DNA of 64,000 bases, taken from contig JBFMGG010000007.1 in the NCBI GenBank assembly GCA_040752835.1, forward strand, positions 1 to 64,000, read 5' to 3'. Positions 63,156-64,000 of the stretch are shown here, piece by piece. Position numbers and translations under genes: made by a program. Every line of letters begins with the position of its first letter. The stretch's first letter is position 1. A model generated the notes under the pieces. The model ran no database searches, was not told where the DNA came from, and saw only the letters and a program-made list of their open reading frames with translations. The stretch comes from Campylobacterota bacterium (GTDB lineage: Bacteria > Campylobacterota > Campylobacteria > Campylobacterales > Sulfurimonadaceae).

Positions 63156-63767
63156 ATGCGCGCGACCCTTCGAACCAAAATCCAGCAGCTGCTCCGCTAC
63201 ATCTTTGTCGGCGGGCTTTCGATGTTCCCGCTGATCCTGGTGCTCATCGTCGTCAATTTCATCAAGGATCTGGGAATAAGCGCGTTTTCTTCGCTTCACC
63301 AGTACACCCATTCGTTCGGCGTGACCGTCGCGCTGATCGTCATCGTGATCGTTTTGTTCGCGGTGCTGGGGTATTCGATCGAAAAATACGGCCGTTCGAT
63401 GTTCGTCTCCATCATCGACAGCCTGTTCGAGAGAATCCCGGCGATCCGATCGGTCTACTCGGTCTCCAAAAAACTGGCAACCATGCTCTCCGGCGGCGAA
63501 GACGGGGGAAAAAAGGAAGTGGTGCTCGTCGAATATCCCAAAGAAGCAGTCTGGGTACCGGCCTACCTGCTCAACCGCCAGGGGAACATCTGCGTTCTGT
63601 TCATCCCCACGTCGCCCAATCCTACAAGCGGTTACACGGTGATTGTGGACGAGAAGCTGACGATCAAAACGACCCTGACCCTTCAGGAAGCGTCGTCGTT
63701 CATTATCAGCATGGGGGCCGATTTCCCCAAAAAAGAGGAGATCGCCGAAAAACTCAACGTCCGCTGA
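63156..63767 (+). CDS. DUF502 membrane protein
   Basis: A 203-residue protein with two N-terminal membrane helices (about 14-36 and 50-72) and a cytosolic or periplasmic C-terminal domain. The conserved pattern with PAIRSVYSVSK, VLVEYPKEAVWVPAYL and FIPTSPNPTSGYT is the DUF502 hallmark. No function is known. ATG 63156 was chosen, because upstream sequence in this frame lies opposite the peptidase gene. Confidence 0.88.
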   Translation: MRATLRTKIQQLLRYIFVGGLSMFPLILVLIVVNFIKDLGISAFSSLHQYTHSFGVTVALIVIVIVLFAVLGYSIEKYGRSMFVSIIDSLFERIPAIRSVYSVSKKLATMLSGGEDGGKKEVVLVEYPKEAVWVPAYLLNRQGNICVLFIPTSPNPTSGYTVIVDEKLTIKTTLTLQEASSFIISMGADFPKKEEIAEKLNVR

Positions 63768-63768
63768 G

Positions 63769-64000
63769 TTATTCGAATTCGTCGTATTTGGGTTCGAGGG
63801 CTTTGAAGCGTTCGATGAGAAGTTTCTGGTAGCGGGGCGCTTCGCGATAAAGCTTTTCGAGCGCTTCGGTCCCATGGTGCAGGGTGAGCGAAGAATCGAC
63901 GACGATGTAGGAGAGGAAAACCGTGTTCTCGTTGATCGAGAACTGCAGCCGTTGTAAAAGACCGTTCTCCTCCAGCAAAAAATCGTAGAGTGCGTCGATG
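63769..64000 (-). CDS. Hypothetical protein, 5' part cut by window edge
   Basis: The minus-strand frame is open from the window edge to a TAA at 63771-63769 and gives the last 76 or so residues: a mixed alpha/beta stretch with hydrophobic SINENTVFLSYIVVDSS followed by a charged helix ending YDEFE. It begins upstream outside the window. I do not recognise the family. Confidence 0.55.
   Translation of the reverse strand, partial: IDALYDFLLEENGLLQRLQFSINENTVFLSYIVVDSSLTLHHGTEALEKLYREAPRYQKLLIERFKALEPKYDEFE

Overview
The window comes from a chromosome of a Campylobacterota (epsilonproteobacterial) bacterium, most like the free-living Sulfuricurvum/Sulfurimonas group. Three things point this way. 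Gene order matches what I recall of Campylobacter for several blocks: rplY-pth-lptG-lysA-HAD-pheA-hisC-fliF-fliG-fliH-dxs, cheY-prmA-ftsH-psd-like-pssA, waaC-lpxL, and serS next to a PflB-like TPR protein. The dUTPase is the all-alpha dimeric type, and heat-shock control is of the cbpA-hspR type. Base composition, by eye a little above 50% G+C, is high for this phylum. There are no insertion sequences, prophage genes or CRISPR arrays. The region is compact core chromosome, and no gene-free stretch exceeds about 240 bases.

Layout. Bases 1-118 are the end of an rRNA operon (5S). A ComEA-like DNA-binding gene follows, then a minus-strand bioD-pyrB-pabB group. From 3164 a plus-strand run holds a sulfhydrylase-type PLP enzyme and the N-degron set clpS-clpA-aat. 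A lipoprotein, a DUF3015 protein and an Lnb-like (DUF4105) envelope protein come next. Then tal-pilT, and the long rplY to fliH operon mixing translation, LPS export, lysine/phenylalanine/histidine synthesis and the flagellar MS-ring/switch genes, then dxs. After pgeF and tRNA-Pro(GGG) lies an ovothiol operon (ovoA, OvoB-like lyase, flavin-type oxidase), a small cysteine-rich gene, dut, LPS genes, a PDC-sensor gene with hisH-hisA, and cheY-prmA-ftsH-psd-like-pssA.

The right third holds the minus-strand pflB-serS-metF-like block, serB, a cytochrome c, a NIF3-type small protein, an SDR epimerase, and a minus-strand pfkA and Mla lipid-transport cluster (lipoprotein, MlaD, MlaF, STAS-MlaE). A zinc-uptake locus follows (permease, binding protein, histidine-bearing outer-membrane protein, small histidine-rich membrane protein). 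The end carries a DD-carboxypeptidase, a deoxyinosine glycosylase, purH, cbpA-hspR-ung behind a HAIR-like operator, a CHAD protein, a secreted nuclease/phosphatase, an M3 peptidase, a DUF502 protein and a gene cut by the window edge.

The most interesting items are the ovothiol operon, the zinc locus that lacks its ATPase and has an inverted repeat covering the porin ribosome-binding site, the Lnb-like protein with a barrel-like C-terminus, a phosphatidylserine-decarboxylase relative without catalytic residues, a HAD protein with Gln in motif I, the HAIR-like operator, and an 11-bp inverted repeat around the promoter of the NIF3-like gene. No wholly new multi-gene system is evident.
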